DNA from: Anas platyrhynchos
Taxonomy: Eukaryota > Chordata > Aves > Anseriformes > Anatidae
NCBI RefSeq assembly: GCF_047663525.1
Contig: NC_092587.1
Span: forward strand, 144,638,001 to 144,702,000
DNA: 64,000 nucleotides
Direction: 5' to 3'
This document shows positions 39,601 through 54,600 of this stretch, piece by piece; position 1 is the stretch's first letter, and every line of letters starts with the position of its first letter. Made by a program: the position numbers and the translations under genes. The notes under the pieces were generated by a model. The model was given only the letters and a program-made list of their open reading frames with translations, ran no database searches and had not been told where the DNA came from.

Positions 39601-42600
39601 TGTAACTTCTCTCACAAGCACCATAGACACATGATTGATTACCTATTTTTTTTTTTTGAAAATTAGCATTGAACCACTTCTGAGCCTATCAGCCTCCCGT
39701 AAGCTTTGACAACACACAAGATGACTGTCTCCAGTTGTGTGCCAAGCCAAGTAAGAATATCTTTAGTTATTGAGCAAATTGCACCATCGTGTTGAGACAA
39801 CATGCTTACACGGCAGCCTTGGATACTTTTACAAAGGCATCAATCTCCCCCAACATAATACCACAGTATTCCTGAGTGCTTAAGTAATTTCTTACATCGA
39901 CTTAGACTTTTAGCTGATTCTTGCCATCCTTAGATATGACTAACAATACTTCACATACTACAAACCAGTCTTTCTTTCCAAGTCTGTTCTGATACAGTCT
40001 ACTCTTAGACTTTATGAGTCTTTCCAGACTTTTTGAAACATCTTTCCTATTGGCAGCAACAGTTTTATTTCCCGACTTTGACTTTAGACGATAACAATCG
40101 TTTGGAATCGTCTGGGCTGCTGTAATGCCCCAGCTTTTCATAACCAGTGTTCAGGCATATGTTTGCTGAAGGGTGAATCACAGGCTCTGAAATAGCTGTC
40201 TGCTTTCATTCCAGAGGAACGACTCCAAACATTGTCAAAAACCAGGGAGCGTTTGATCTCTCTATACAGATACAATAACGCAACATTGTGAAAGCTTCTA
40301 GTCATTTAAATATAAAAGCACAAGACAATGTTCAAGGCAGTGTTGAAATAGAGTTTAAATACACCTCAAAAATTTACATATTTGACAACTTCAATTTTTT
40401 TCAATTACCAAATCTGAAATGAAAACAAAACTCAAGTTCTTTATGCCTATATAATGTGAAACCTTATTTTAAGGCATAGGAGACAAAAGGAAGACATCTT
40501 TACAAGCATCTTCTGGTTGCATACCAATAATGCCACCTACTGGCATGATAGATGATCCAAGTTTTCTTTTTGATTAATTCTGAAGTTAACCTACGAGCTT
40601 TAATTTCAATATAACATAAATACCATTGACTCCCTTTCCCTTCCACTCAACCAGGTATTTTCTTTCACCAAATATCCTTGCAAGTACGGGGCAGGATTAG
40701 AACTGAACAGTGTCCTATTTAAATACCAACACTAGTCTGACTGTAACAACAGGGACCAGAATGCAGTACTTTTCTTCAAAATGCAACCTCATGGAAAAAC
40801 ATTTTTTCTAAGTCTATAAAGTTTATCGCCAAATAATTTTTTAGAATGCACAGACTCGTGAGGAAGTTTTACTGGTTCAATTCCTATTAAAAGTTTTTTC
40901 CATTCCTCCACCACATACTGAATGAATTCTGATTATAATTATCAGTTGAAGTCAACATACGGGGTGAATTCGAGCATTTCACGTTTAAACAATTAGCTGG
41001 GTTCATATTCCAAAACAAACCCAGGAATTAATAAAACTAGATTTAAAAAAAAAATGGTAACAGTAATAATCCCAGAATGGAAATAAACTAAAATAACGAG
41101 TAAAGCATCCAAATGAGATTATCCTTGCCTTCTATCTTGCCTGCAAGAAGCAAGCAATTACAATCGAGTCACTTTGGAAACTTACTCCATGATTAAACTG
41201 CTCTTTTAATTCTGTCTTGGATAAAGGAATTTCTCCTTTTTATTATTGCCAGGAGGAGGGATAGAGCTATAAATCACACTATTTCTTCACTTGGTGTTTT
41301 TAAATTTTCATAAACATTGTTTCTGATTACAAATTAATCTCAATAAACCCTCGAATTATGAACAGCTTATGCAAATCCCACTCCCAAGCACAGGGTAACA
41401 AGCGATGGAACAGGCCCTGTGTAGTGTTCTTAGCAACTGAGGCCTCAGGGAGAAAAATGCAACTGGGTACTTTGGTATGAGCCAAGGAAACTTGCATCTG
41501 GTTCCAGTGGGATTTATCATTCCTCCACAATGTCATAAGCTGACAACACAACAGCACAGGGCAAGCAGCAGATATAAAACCATGTAGCTTTATTAGCTTA
41601 TCAATGAAAGGACATCTGGACACACCGCTACCTTTTGCTGTGGGTCAACTCATTAGCAGACTCTAGCAAAGCTGCATTTTTAAAGCACCTGGCATTGTTC
41701 AGGATTTCCCCAAACAAACATGTTTACATCATCTCTTCTTCCCTTCCCAGACACTCTCTGCACATTACATTGCTGCTTCTCTCCTTAAGAGGGTTATAGC
41801 AGAAAATCACCTTCCTGGTTACCGAGTACACCAAAACTTTGTGCCAAACCAAACACTCTACACCAAACCCCCGCAATTGTGCCACTTTAACCCTACCAGG
41901 CTGCAAGCTCAGCAGACCTGGCACATAACAGGAAAGCTGCACTAAGATGCAATTTCACACCTCACCTCCTCTCAAAAAAACAGGACTTCCAGGAGAACAC
42001 AGATCTTCAGGACCTCCCTGGAGCCAAATGTACTGGAAACCTGCATTAGCAATACTTCTTCACTGACAGACTGACAAATACTTGAATACTAAAGAAATTT
42101 ATTACAAATACATTTGTATCAAGAAGAAAAACTAAATGGTACATTTTCTGAAACTTTCATGAGATCTGGGAATCAATATGGCCTCCTATCAAGTTGATGT
42201 AATTGATGTCTCACTCCACTGATACTTTTCCAAGATTCAACTTTGGGAATCTGCCTTCCAGAATAAATTCTCAGTGGAGAAGGAACAGAAGTGGAGAGAG
42301 AACCTTCAAGTGAGCAGAGCTAATGGCATCATCCTAACACAAAAGAAAAACTTGCACCTTGCTTGAGACACTTGACAGCATGCTGTTTTTTGGGGGGCTA
42401 AATGAGGTGCTGCACTTCATTAATGGAAATACATTCCATTAATATAAGTGAATTTACACCCAGCTACTTCTGAATACACAAGCTTCCAGCTCATTTCCAC
42501 TGATACCTCTTATTGCACACTAAAGATGCATTTAAAGCAAGAAAGACATCTTTGAAGCATTTTCTAGAATGGTGTTTTATCTCCATGACAATTTACTCAA

Positions 42601-45600
42601 TCACATGCTTTATGCAAAACAGATGTTGTGAAGTAATTTTTAAACTATTTTCTCCTCATAAATGAAGTCAGATCGTGCTTTAAAAATAAAAGCTGTTAGT
42701 TAAACCAGCACTGATGAATTAGAAGTAGTTCTGTAAGTTGTGAAAAGAAACGATACAGGTTTGTAGGAACAGGACATAGAAGACTACACCTAAATTCCCC
42801 TGAACTAGACTACGGGTTAATCTGAGAGGATGGGGGGTAATCCAACTATGCATGAAGTCAATGGGCTTGTCAACACTAAAGTTTATGAGAACATCAGACA
42901 AGAAGAAGCAAAACAACTCAGACCTAATAAATTTCTCCCTACTTAGTACAATTTACCAAAGCGTGCCATCTGTCACACGGGAATAAAACAGACTTAGCAG
43001 CATTTGGAAGCAACAAAGGAAAATGGCCATCCCACCAAAACCTACCCTGAGATGAATGTGACCACAAATATGATGTTACACAGAAAAAACTGGCACCTCC
43101 ATGAAAGTATGACCAACACTTACTTCACTTGCAGTCATATATACAATTTTGGACACTTGTGTTCAGGAAGGTTGATAAAAAGCACTAAAAGAGGCTCAAA
43201 GACTGACCACATGGACAAAGAGCCTATCTGATGCAAAGTCTAGAAAACAATGGCTAGATGGCTTGTCAAACTAAAGACTTAGGACATTCAATTGTTCTTA
43301 ATAAAGAGTAGGCAAACGCACTGGAGAAAACTATTAAGCTGAAAAATAACACTGCCACCAGCAAAATGAATAAAATGGCAAAAATATACTTAACTGGAAA
43401 TCAGAAAATAATTTCAGAGTCTCACTATGGAAACAACCTTCCCATAAGAATACTGGGAAGAAAAATCTGATTTTGATATGTAGCATAATCAATTTAGAAA
43501 AGATTCTATTTAGCTGTCTAGAACTGCAGGCACTGGAACTCATCATGCTTCTGTTTTTTTCCCCCCAGTTATACTAATTGTAACACACAGCACACACAGC
43601 TCTCCAAACATTTAGATACTCCTAGTTTTTTGAGCGTACATGTCAAATTGAAGTGTTGTAGCCTACATTTTATAAAATTGCTTAATTACATTACACTATC
43701 ATACAAGCACAGCCACTATCAGCAAGTCCAAAACAGTTCTGTTCCAAATACCATTTCAGATAGGTACTAATGGATGCCCTATCATAAAACCTGTCACAGC
43801 CCATTTTAAACTGTTACACCCCTGCGTTTTCCTCCATTGCTAGTACGTACTGCCCCAAATGCTGTTTTAGGCCATCGTGGCCTTTATACTTATAGCTATG
43901 CTACCAAGACCTCATATGGAATGACAGTAAAACCACAACTGAACTTTGTGCTCAGTTTATAGACAATTATAAACCATAACAAAACCTACAGTTTGTTTGC
44001 TGAGTACACAAGATATAACTTGAGAAAAGCTTTACAAAGCTATGCTAAGAAAGTATTTTAAAGCCAGTAATAAGCATAACAACTAAAAATCAAGAAACAG
44101 GCTTACTAAAATTGTGTTCTTACCTTTTCCAGGACTTAGGTTTTGGTCTATAAACACCTTAAGCTCTCCATTGGCTTCAATTAGTCCAGCCTATTAAAGA
44201 AAGTAACTTTTATTACATTTACAAACACTGATAGCCTTTTATTGTTAAAGATGGAAGCAATCACACAAGAAGACTCTGCTGACACTATTCAGTTCCTCAG
44301 AAATCTGCCACTAATTGTACTGTTTGTGGCAGAGTATTTCTCAACTTTAAAAAAATCTGTTGATTTTTGTAAATACTTATTCTTAAAAAGCAAGGAAAAA
44401 AGCAGTTTACACCTACCTAGTTTACACCTACCTTGCTATTTTGTGCCCTAACAGCATACATGCACTGCCTTCAGAAACGGCTGAACACCCCTATTTAGAA
44501 CCACTGCCGTCTGTGATTACACCTTTTGCTATGTAGGAAATATTACCCTGTTAATAATGTTACAGCAAAGACAACAGAGGTGGTAAAGAGCACCTTAAGA
44601 CATTTTAACTAGGAAAATGGCATTAAAAAGTAACACTTTGAGCTTTTCATTTTTTTTCTTTTTTTTAAAGATCAAACTGCAGAGCTCTTAAACAAAGGAT
44701 TACATACAAGTGTATCAAGTAATCATCATCCCTTGAGAACACTCATAGTGGAAATTTAAAAGATAATACTGGATAGAAAAAACAAAGCCACAACTCCTTG
44801 TTATCTCCAGACAAAACAGCCCTGAAAGAATAATGAACACAGGACAAACAGACTGTATCCATTTAGAAAGAACAGCAAGGAAGTCAACACTTGTACTTAC
44901 CAGAGTTTAGCAAGTGGTGTTCAGAGGGTGAAAAGTCCCTAGCTTTATTTTCTACATGGCCTGTACTTGCAGGCTACTGCACATCTTCAAGATACAGTTA
45001 AGTGGTCTGCTGTCAGTCAGCCAGCAGCAAAGGTTTCCCTGTAAAAGTCTACCTGAAGAGTCCTGTTTGTAATTTGCCAGAAGTTCAACAACCCAAGCGA
45101 GCCACTAGAGGATGCTGTGGTGCTGTTACTATCCAGGTGTATGGCAGCAATGGATCCTTACGATGTAACTTTACAAAATGGGAAACTTTCTACAGTCTTC
45201 TCTCCTCAATGAAAGGAAGAAAGAGAAAGAAGACAGAGTGCTGGGCACAGGCTGGGAAGTAAGAGGAGAAATTTTGTGAAGGGAAACAAAGAGCAGTGTC
45301 CTATAATAGCATGGCAGAGATGAGAACCTGGTGACACAGAGGAAACTTAAATGAGTAGGTAATGAAAGTGATAGGTAAAATGAAGAGCCTGTAGCATTTG
45401 TCCTCCTTTCTCATAACCTTCCCTCTCCCAAAATAATGAAATAGTCTGGTTTTAATGAAACGGCAACAACTTTCTGTTATACAAACAGCAGAGATTCAAA
45501 GGCAGCTCTGCTGCCCTATTCCCAGGCACCAGAGCTGACATCCAGCAGGCTCCGTCAAAGAAAGATGGTACTAATCCATATCACCTGCAAAGATGTCACT

Positions 45601-48600
45601 AGAAACGCATTCTGTAGGACCAGTATAGGCAACAGGACCTTCTAGAACACTGGAACTCAATGCATTGAAGACAAAGCCAAATTTTAGGGTGTTACATTAT
45701 ACTCCCAATTCCACCTCTGTTTCACAACCAGCGTGTTAAACCACACAGGAAGTGCAGCCTTGTTGTCATCGCATTTTTTAAGTGCAATCCTTCAGTTTCT
45801 ATTCAACAGCAGAAAGAAGAGGTTTGTAGTCCGAGGACTCCTGCCATTTCTCTTGTCCATAAGAATCAAAAACATACCAATGACAACAGAAAGACAACAA
45901 AAATATAATATAAAAACTCATTACATTGAGTTTGTGATTAGCAGAACACCCAGAAAATGGCTGGTTTAATCTGTAATGTCTTTCATCATAGAAGGAGATG
46001 AATTTAAAGCTTTTGAATTATTAAATCCATTCATCACTTTAATATGCAAAAGCAAACTTGCACTGAGCTTGCATGTCAGTTATAGTGATGGTCCAAAAGT
46101 TTGAGCAGTGAGCTTGTTCAGCAAATTCAAGTACTAAAAGCAAGTCACTGCTGAAACAGGTATTTCAATACTTAGCAAATCAGGTAATTGGGTAATCAAT
46201 TATTCTTCAGTCCCCCATTTTTCCTGAACTAGAATGATCTCCAATATAACCATTTCTATTAATTCATTTTATCCTTAACCAACCAACACATTGTAGTATC
46301 AAATCACCAAATAAGCTTCACGTTTTCTTCTACATAATTAAGATACACCATGAAAACTCCCAAAACCTACATTCAACTCTAGAAACACAATCTAGCATTA
46401 CACAGGGTCAGGTTGGTGCCACATATCCTGAGGATCATGCTTCTGTGTGACTGAAATTACACAAGTCACTGACAAACTGGGAAACACTGGGGAAAAACAC
46501 TGCATTTCAATCAACAGTAGAATGCAATTTGGGAAAAAACAGAACAGCAATCACTGGAGAACCACCAGCAAATTGAAGAAGACTACAACAGTTACAGTTC
46601 CTCCACCTTGCACACCAGAGTCTTGCTGAAGGTTCAGTTCTGGCAGCTACATGGCTGGAAATGTTCGACTCCTAAGTGTGTGCCTAGGAAAGGCTCCAAG
46701 AGACCTGCTTGGAAAGAACACTGTCAAATCCCATAATGAATAGCACCCCCAGCTGCTATTATCCATAATGAAAGTTGATTTCATTTCTAGTGAAATCCTG
46801 CTACTCTAGGCTCAGTATGCATTTCATGATCCTGGTTATATCGTTTCATTCTAGATTAGCAAAATTTATCACTATTTAAGTCTCTTCAAAGTCACTAGCT
46901 TTTGGGGATAGAGAACTGAAAAGCAAAACTTCCTGCCATACTAAGACCCAGTATCTTTGGTCTAAAATAGAACTACTAGGCAAAAATCTCTCAGTGCATA
47001 ATTCACAGAAATTCCCACTATTTTTCAAGGTAGGTTATTTGGGAAGATAATCCAGGATTACTCCTCCATAACATATCTAGCACAGAGCAGTGCTCTGAAG
47101 AAAGCAAGAAAATAGAACTCTGAGGGAAATGTGACCGCAGCTACCCTTAGGTACACAACAGTCACAGATTTACAATCAGCAAAAGAAGTATTTGAGTATT
47201 TGTTTGTTTTCTCCAATAAAGAAGTAACCTTCTGTCAAGTAGCATTTAAGCCTTTGCTGATGGGACAATACACTTAGTTTTCAGGCCTTATCAAGGTACT
47301 TGTATCAAGGTATTTTGATTTTGTTTTCCACCTGATAACATTAAAGGAAGTTATGCATCTTGAAGTTGAGAATCATGGGAAGAAGAAAAGGAAGAAAAAA
47401 TATGTTAACGTCAGGGCTGTTTGAAATGCTATCGTGATCTTAATATTTGATTCCAAAGGCTTTATTTATTATCTGTAACTTCACAATTTGAAGTTGCTTT
47501 CCTCTTCAAAGAGATGTTGGCTGTGTATCCTTCTGTAAGATACACAAAGAAACCTTTACTATCTGAAACAGGTTAACAGGTATATTACTCTTTCTGCTTT
47601 TCACATTTCAAGAAAATGAACAATAACGTAATAAAAATAGCTTCTGGTGCTCCACATAACATTTAGCTGTAATGATTTCAGTTCTGAACAAAAACTTTGA
47701 TCTCCTCCTTTGTGGAGAACACAGGTAGAAGGTTAAAGACCACTGGGTAAATCAGTAAAGCTGCTAATTTTAACTGTGGATGCTAAGTTTGAGTAGAGAC
47801 CTCAGCTACCACCTAGGATCTATCGTATCACATTGTTCAGAACCTCTAAGGAAAAGAAAACAACTGAAGAGCTAAACATATCACTAAGTTAGGTTTGGCC
47901 ACCAGCAGGCAAATGGAATGGGAATTCTATTTTTGTTTTGTTTCTAAGTAAAAACTGAAAAACTGGAAGTCAGTCAATTGGGAAGTAATCTTTTTGCTGG
48001 GACTAAAGTAAACCTGAAACAAAATTTGCTAGAAATGTAGAAACTTTTGAGACTTCAATATCTTACTAGCTAGCTAATATTTGTGATCTCTGAAGTTATG
48101 CACTAGAAACTTAACACCCTTACAATGAAAATAACATTTCTTCCCCAGCTTTCCAGACTTGCAGCTCTTTTTCTTTACAAAAAACTGGCATAAAGTTATT
48201 CACTACACCTTTAAACTATAAAGAGAAAAGTCTAAAGCAGAACATGGACAGAAGGACAGGGAACCTATAAAAGCATGACCGGGTATAGAAGCTTGACTAA
48301 AATGAGACTGAACAAGTACATGTCCTATGTCTGTCAGGCTTAACCTGAGAGGAAGGTCACCCCCACCACACTGAGAAGCAAATACAGGGAACAGAAAGCT
48401 GCTTTTGTGCCACAGAAATACCTTTTCTGTCTTGCTCCTAGGTAAGTGAGCCCAATTTGAAGCATTCTTTGTGTTTTTAATTATGCTCTGTGAGAAAGAA
48501 CTGAAACAAGAGGGGGAAAAAAGTTGAGATAAATGGAAACAAGCATTTGCCAAAAGGTATTTCTCAGAAAGCTTTAAGTTGCTAACTGCAGATTAAGACC

Positions 48601-51600
48601 TCTAAAATGATGCACAGGACTGGGTGTGACAACAAAACATCAGAATTAGGTCAAAATACACAACATTGGTTAAAGCACAGGAGTCAGAATGGGACAGAGA
48701 AACAAGCAGACAACATTGGCACTGGAGGGGGAAGACACATGAGCTAGAAAATCAAATGGAAATGACAGATGAGGTGCAGAGGTTAGAGAAACTGGGAGTC
48801 TCTGAAGAAGTACAGGAAACCCAACTCATGAGAACCGAAGAGAGTTTAAACAGAACCAGGAGTTTGGATCCCATGCAGAGAAAGGAACAACACAGGAACT
48901 GGGAAGGTATTCTCACCTTCCTATTCCAAATTAAGCTATGACTGAAAGGGTAAATAAGCTGGCACTCAGCGTTGCAGTAAAGACAAAACTAGGGAATGGA
49001 AAAATTGGAAAGGAAAAGTATTCCCATTAGAGCACATTTCCTCCCAGAGCATGTCAAACTCACAAGGAGGATGCCTCTGCTGTCTGCAGGCATTTGCAAA
49101 GTCAGCTAGTAAAAACACACGCCTCTGGTGCAAACTGCACCTAGATGACCACCACAGAATGACAGGCCCTGGGATCTGACTTACATGACAGGCCCCATGC
49201 CACACCATTTTACTATGTGTCGCTTTAATGACAACGTAGGGGGGGAGGTCGCCTTATGTTATTATCAGGAAGCAACACACACACAGAGTGAAAAATTAGC
49301 ACGGCTATGAGATGGAGAAAATTTATGATCAGGAATAATGCTGCTTAAACAACTTCACTTCTCTCCCCCCTACCCACATGCAGATGTTACTCGAAACAAG
49401 ATCACACACACAGAATCTCTAGGTTGGAAGAGACCTCAAGATCATCGAGTCCAACCTCTGACCTAACACTAACATGATCATACCCTGTTTTTCCCATCAG
49501 ACTCTCATCTCATTCAGGGACTGGAGCAAGTATGCTGTGGGAATGAATCATTATATAACTTCAGGAGCCTGTTTTTATGGGACATTTTTCACAGAAATTA
49601 AAAGGCAATCAAGAAATACAGTAGAGCACTGCAGGAAAGGAAAGAGGGTTCTTAAATTTAAAACATTTGAATTTCATTTTGCAAATGAAGTGAGAACTAT
49701 GCCTCACTGTACAAAGTAGCACAAAAGAACTTTCAAAGTCAGGCTATGGGAGTCTGATCTGGCAAAATTCTCAGATGCGTTACTTCCCTGCCTCTGAGCA
49801 GCCTTCATCAGTGACAGTTATCATACCACATCCTCAGCTCACAGCAGCACCATGAAGATAAATGTGCTTGTCAACCACTTGGCAATGACCTGTACCATTG
49901 AAACAAGCTTCCCAAAGAGTAAACTGAATTATTAGCACCTTAACCTATGCAAGGTGTAGCCAAAATGCTACACATTAAAAGACCTGAATCACACAGAAAA
50001 CCATGAAGATTAATAAAAATTAAACAGGTTAGCAGCTTGGTTAAGCAGTTAGTCTCTGCTCTGAATACATGCCCCACTGGTACTACACACATGCTGAACC
50101 CTGATCACAGAGAAAATGACACCTGAGGGAGTCTCAGTTGTGGAATATGTCAGGACCATTAGCTTTTCTTTGGCTGTTTTTCTAAACAGAGTAACACCCC
50201 TAGCAAAGATTAAACGAAGAATTCATTTTGAAGAGAATCAAATAGTGGCTCAATCTAAGTAGTCACACAGATCAAATATACCAAAGGAGTTGAAATTATT
50301 ATACTGGATTGTTTCTTAGGGTAATGAATTGCCCAAGCGATACAATCCTTGCATGTGTTAAAGCTGGAGCCCCCAAACTAACTGCAAAGCTATAAGAAGT
50401 AATACTGAATACAGGATTCCTAGAGTATGATCAAAGCCATGGTTTGCCGTTTCTTTGATCGTTTTGCAGTAGAAAATCCCAAATTGTGTCCTCTTGTCCA
50501 CAGTATCACACACGAAGAGGTAGCAGCAGCTGCCATTTCCACAGCTAGCTCCCAGTGCTGTTCTAGATTTGACCTTAATAGACTTGTTTTTCCAACCAAA
50601 CCAAAGTCTTTCAAAGTAGTTTGTTCAATAGCATCTGAACACAGCAGAACTCAAGTCACGTTAAGCAAGACTTGTTCCAAAGCCATTTGCCTCACCAAGT
50701 TCCCTATCAGTGCATTAGAAGACTACAGCAGCCCACACCATTTCCTCCTAAGTCTGTGTAACCATTACTGCGTTACAGGGAGGCTTAGCAACTGTAGCGT
50801 AACTAGACAAGTAGCTGGCAGGCTTTTGGGGGACAGACCACTGTCAACCTTTAAGATCAAGTTGTTCATTCACTGATAAAAACTTTGAGAATGTTTAGCA
50901 AAGATTGGCCCATTTTTCCCTCCCGCTTTCAATTACCCGCAATAAATCTCCGTTAAGTGATATCCAAAGCAAGCAAATACAAACACTAGTCCCTAGTGTA
51001 ACTTCACTTTTAAAAGCTGGCATTTTTGCTCAGCTTGTGAAGATATCAGCACACAGTATTTATTCAGTAATGCTACAAATAAATAAATATAGAAAGCCAC
51101 TACCATTAACTACACATACAATTAATAAAGATGCTAAATACTTAAAAGCTATAGTAAAATAACTTATTTCTGCAAATAGTGTAGCAAGGTGATAGGTAAC
51201 TTCAGAGTTGCTATTTGCTGTTTAATAAATACAAACTAACAAAGAAAGTAAAAGACGCTCTTATTGTGTAGTTACAACCCAGAAAGGAGAGTTTAAAGAT
51301 CATTTTCCTTCTGTGTTCTTCAGCAAGGCCTATTTTAAAATATACTAACAGCATTTGAAATCCTACACTGAGATGCCTTTTTTTTTAATAAGACCTGATT
51401 TCATATTACTTCATCTTTAGTTTACTAACCTCTGAACATGTCAGGACTGACTAAAGCCAAATACAAATAAATTAAGATACCAAGAAGTCACTGAACTACA
51501 ACAGTACCAAAAAAGATGCACAATCCACTTGAGATCCACTAAAGGTCTGATTTATCTAAGATGTCTCACTGCTATTCCCAGTACATAACCAAAAATAAAC

Positions 51601-54600
51601 ATAAAAGGAGAAACACATGCTGGTATTTTAAAAGGAAGTCTGCAAAACGTTTTGAAAGGTTTTCAGTACTTTCTAGATATTCAGAGTACATCATGTAAAA
51701 CAGATTCTCAATCTATTCCCTAATTCCATTAGGATCTTTTTTTAAAGATATCCCAAATGTAACCTTCTCTTACCATGAAGACTTGCTCAAATGTGTGATG
51801 GACACGCTCCACATGAAAGCAACCAGAAGTTCAACTTTTGGGGTGTTCCTGCAAATTTACTGGTAGGGAAGCAAAGACCTACAGATCTTTCCCTATATTT
51901 AGCACACCTATTGACCTATCAGGTAAGGATGCTTTAAGAAACTACAGTTTGCTGTTTTCTGGTTGTTTTTGGTTTTTGATTTTTGTTTTATGTATCTTTT
52001 GCTTAAATAATATTTAAATAATACCATGAAATAAATCCATTAGATGAAATTACATACCCAAATGTATTCTGAATACTCAATTAAAATAAGCCATCAACTG
52101 TAATCCCTGTATCTCTAGAGCTCTGAAACAGTGATGTTAGACCAGGTGCTGAACTTTGTGCCAGCAGAACTTCCTCCACTGTGTCTTTGGGATATACACA
52201 TGTGCACAGGGTTTCCTTTGCAAAGTTTGATATCTGGGCTGTTTCTGGTACTCAGACATTAATAAAGGCACCGTTAAACACTGAAGACAGACAGCATGCT
52301 TTATGCAAACTAGAGATTAAGAGAAAAAGCCCTTAGAAAGGAATTCAAGAAAATGATGGCAGTAAAATAAAATTTTTAAAAAATAATCCCATTTTAGAAC
52401 GAGTTATCCCAAACCATTGCCACCTATGAAACAGTACCATATGAGAGCTTTCCAGATGAACAGCTCTCAAAGATACTTCAACCCACGAGAAGTTCTGAAG
52501 CCTACCACTGGTGTATTACTTCAAGAAGATTGTGCAGTTGAAAACTAATTTGTTGTTTCATGTTCTTCATTAACATTTTTTTTAATTCTTTTTCATGACT
52601 GCAAACAGTCATGAAAAGGTGAATAACGGAAACAATCCTAAGCACCTGCCACTAGGTACAGAGTATTTATGTAATCAATGTATTTCAATACATGCAATTT
52701 TCAACTTCAGAAGGAACCCTACTCATTCCTTTTGTCTAGTCCTATTTTTTCTCCCACCTGGCTGTAATACCATGCATTGAACAGCAGATTTCTAATAGTT
52801 TCAGTGCCTGAAAGTGACCTCTGCTTCTTCTCTTCCATTGTGTAATGAGTCTTAAGGAAAAGAACCACAAACTTCTCTGTATGGCTGCTTGAGGGGCCTC
52901 AACACAGTTCGCTTGCAGCAGAAGTGGACAGGAGGAGAACCAGAAACAGAGTCATACCACAAGTTGGATCTTCAGCTACAGTATAGAAGCTGTTAATTGA
53001 GTAGTGGTGGTGTATCAGCTAACCAATTGATACTAAAAAGTATGTATCATCTGAATTTTCAGGTGATTCTAATATATGACTGAGCACAAAAATGGTCAGC
53101 AATTAGTTCTCAATTATGCTGGGCCCCAGCAAGCTAATCCATGAATCCTGTGAGCAGCACAAGTCAGCTGAGCACCTTGGCACGTTCGTTTGGCTCCTCC
53201 AGCTCCTGCCTGCAAGGTGTCACATCTGTAAAAGTAGTGGAAGAGTTTATAGGAGACCCAACAAAGACTCCGAGAATTACACTGATTATCCAAAAAGAGG
53301 ATGTGGCTAAGCTGGAGTTTCTGGAGATGCTCTGCACACAATGACAACCTCTATTTCAGAACAAGAAACTTCCCATATGCTGTTGTCCAGTGCTCTCAAA
53401 GATGTACACGGTGCAAATGTACACATCAAGCTGTGCCCAACTCTACTGACCTTAGCTGAACACCAGCTGTCATCCTGCCTCTGACGAGCAGAGGAACAAT
53501 CCTACTCCCATGGTGCACACATTCTTCAGATACTGCAACCACTGTTCCCTCATCCATGCATGATTTTTTTCCCACTGTTTCTTTAAATTGGATAAAAATG
53601 TCAAGTCTTTCTAGTAATTAAGCTCTTCTGAACTGAATATGGTACTCCATGCCTGGTTCTGTTTGAACCCGTTCTCAGCTGCACACAATGCTCACACACC
53701 CACAACCAGAAATGGCTACACTCATTGCTGTTACCAGACCCCACTGGAAAATGAGTTTGCTCCTTTTTCCTTCTACATTGATTGCTTTCTACATCTCCTA
53801 CCCTTTATGTAACAGTCCTCCAAAATATAAGATTTGGCATACCCACAAGTACTTCAACCTTCACAAGCTGGTATTTATCTATTTATGTTACTGTCAATGT
53901 ATCCAGCTATAAGATTAGTCTCAATTATGCTCTTAAACTCAACCTACATGCTCCTAATTAAGGTGCTTTCCCTGCCCCCCCATGGATTCCTGACCCTGGC
54001 AGAGGAAATCAAATAATTTTGCCAGAAATCAATGCTTCGTTGCTTATTTTCCCTTTATTGTACACTCTGAAGAGCATTAGAGGGATACGTTTTAAAGTAA
54101 TATTTAACAGAATTTAGACTTTGGTCAAATATCTCGTAAACATTATCTTGCCAGCTTACCTGATCAGTACTTTTGTAATTACTTAATCCTTTTTAAAACC
54201 ATTTTCTTGGGTTTGCCAGTATTCTCCAATCGAGCTCCCCTTTTGTTCAATTCTCCAAAGAAGCTGCCTGCCATCTTTTAATAGGTACGTAACCTTTCAA
54301 ACAGCTGTCTCAAGCGGTAGCTCTTATAAAAGAGGCTTCAGCAGAAAAGCTGGAAGTGAGCAACCCAAGGAAAAGAAATGCTTCTTTTCCTGTAGCAGGT
54401 GGGAGGAGGGGTTAAGTAGAGGCGCGTTATCTAGTGGAGCCCTGGCTCCACACCTTCCTCTTTGGCGGGGCCGCCTGTTTCACCAGGCGCCAGAGCAGGC
54501 ACTGGACCCAGCAGCACAGAGCGAGCGTGGCACGCACCCCGAGCCCGCGCCCACTGGCTGCAGTGCACCGACGTGTGCTCGGCCACGTAAAGGCCACCTG

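Larger units (their letters stand above)
33836..44123. other. TFDP1 intron 3
   Basis: 10.3 kb. It holds an old sense-oriented CR1 at about 36.17-36.85 kb and a C12A11 homopolymer pair at 38,555. Several open frames near 34-36 kb have no recognisable homology and look like chance. Confidence 0.7.

Noticed and set aside
48666-48941. 91-codon Glu/Arg-rich frame in TFDP1 intron 2
   Set aside because: Purine-rich composition explains its charged, coiled-coil-like look. No exon signals or homology were recognised.
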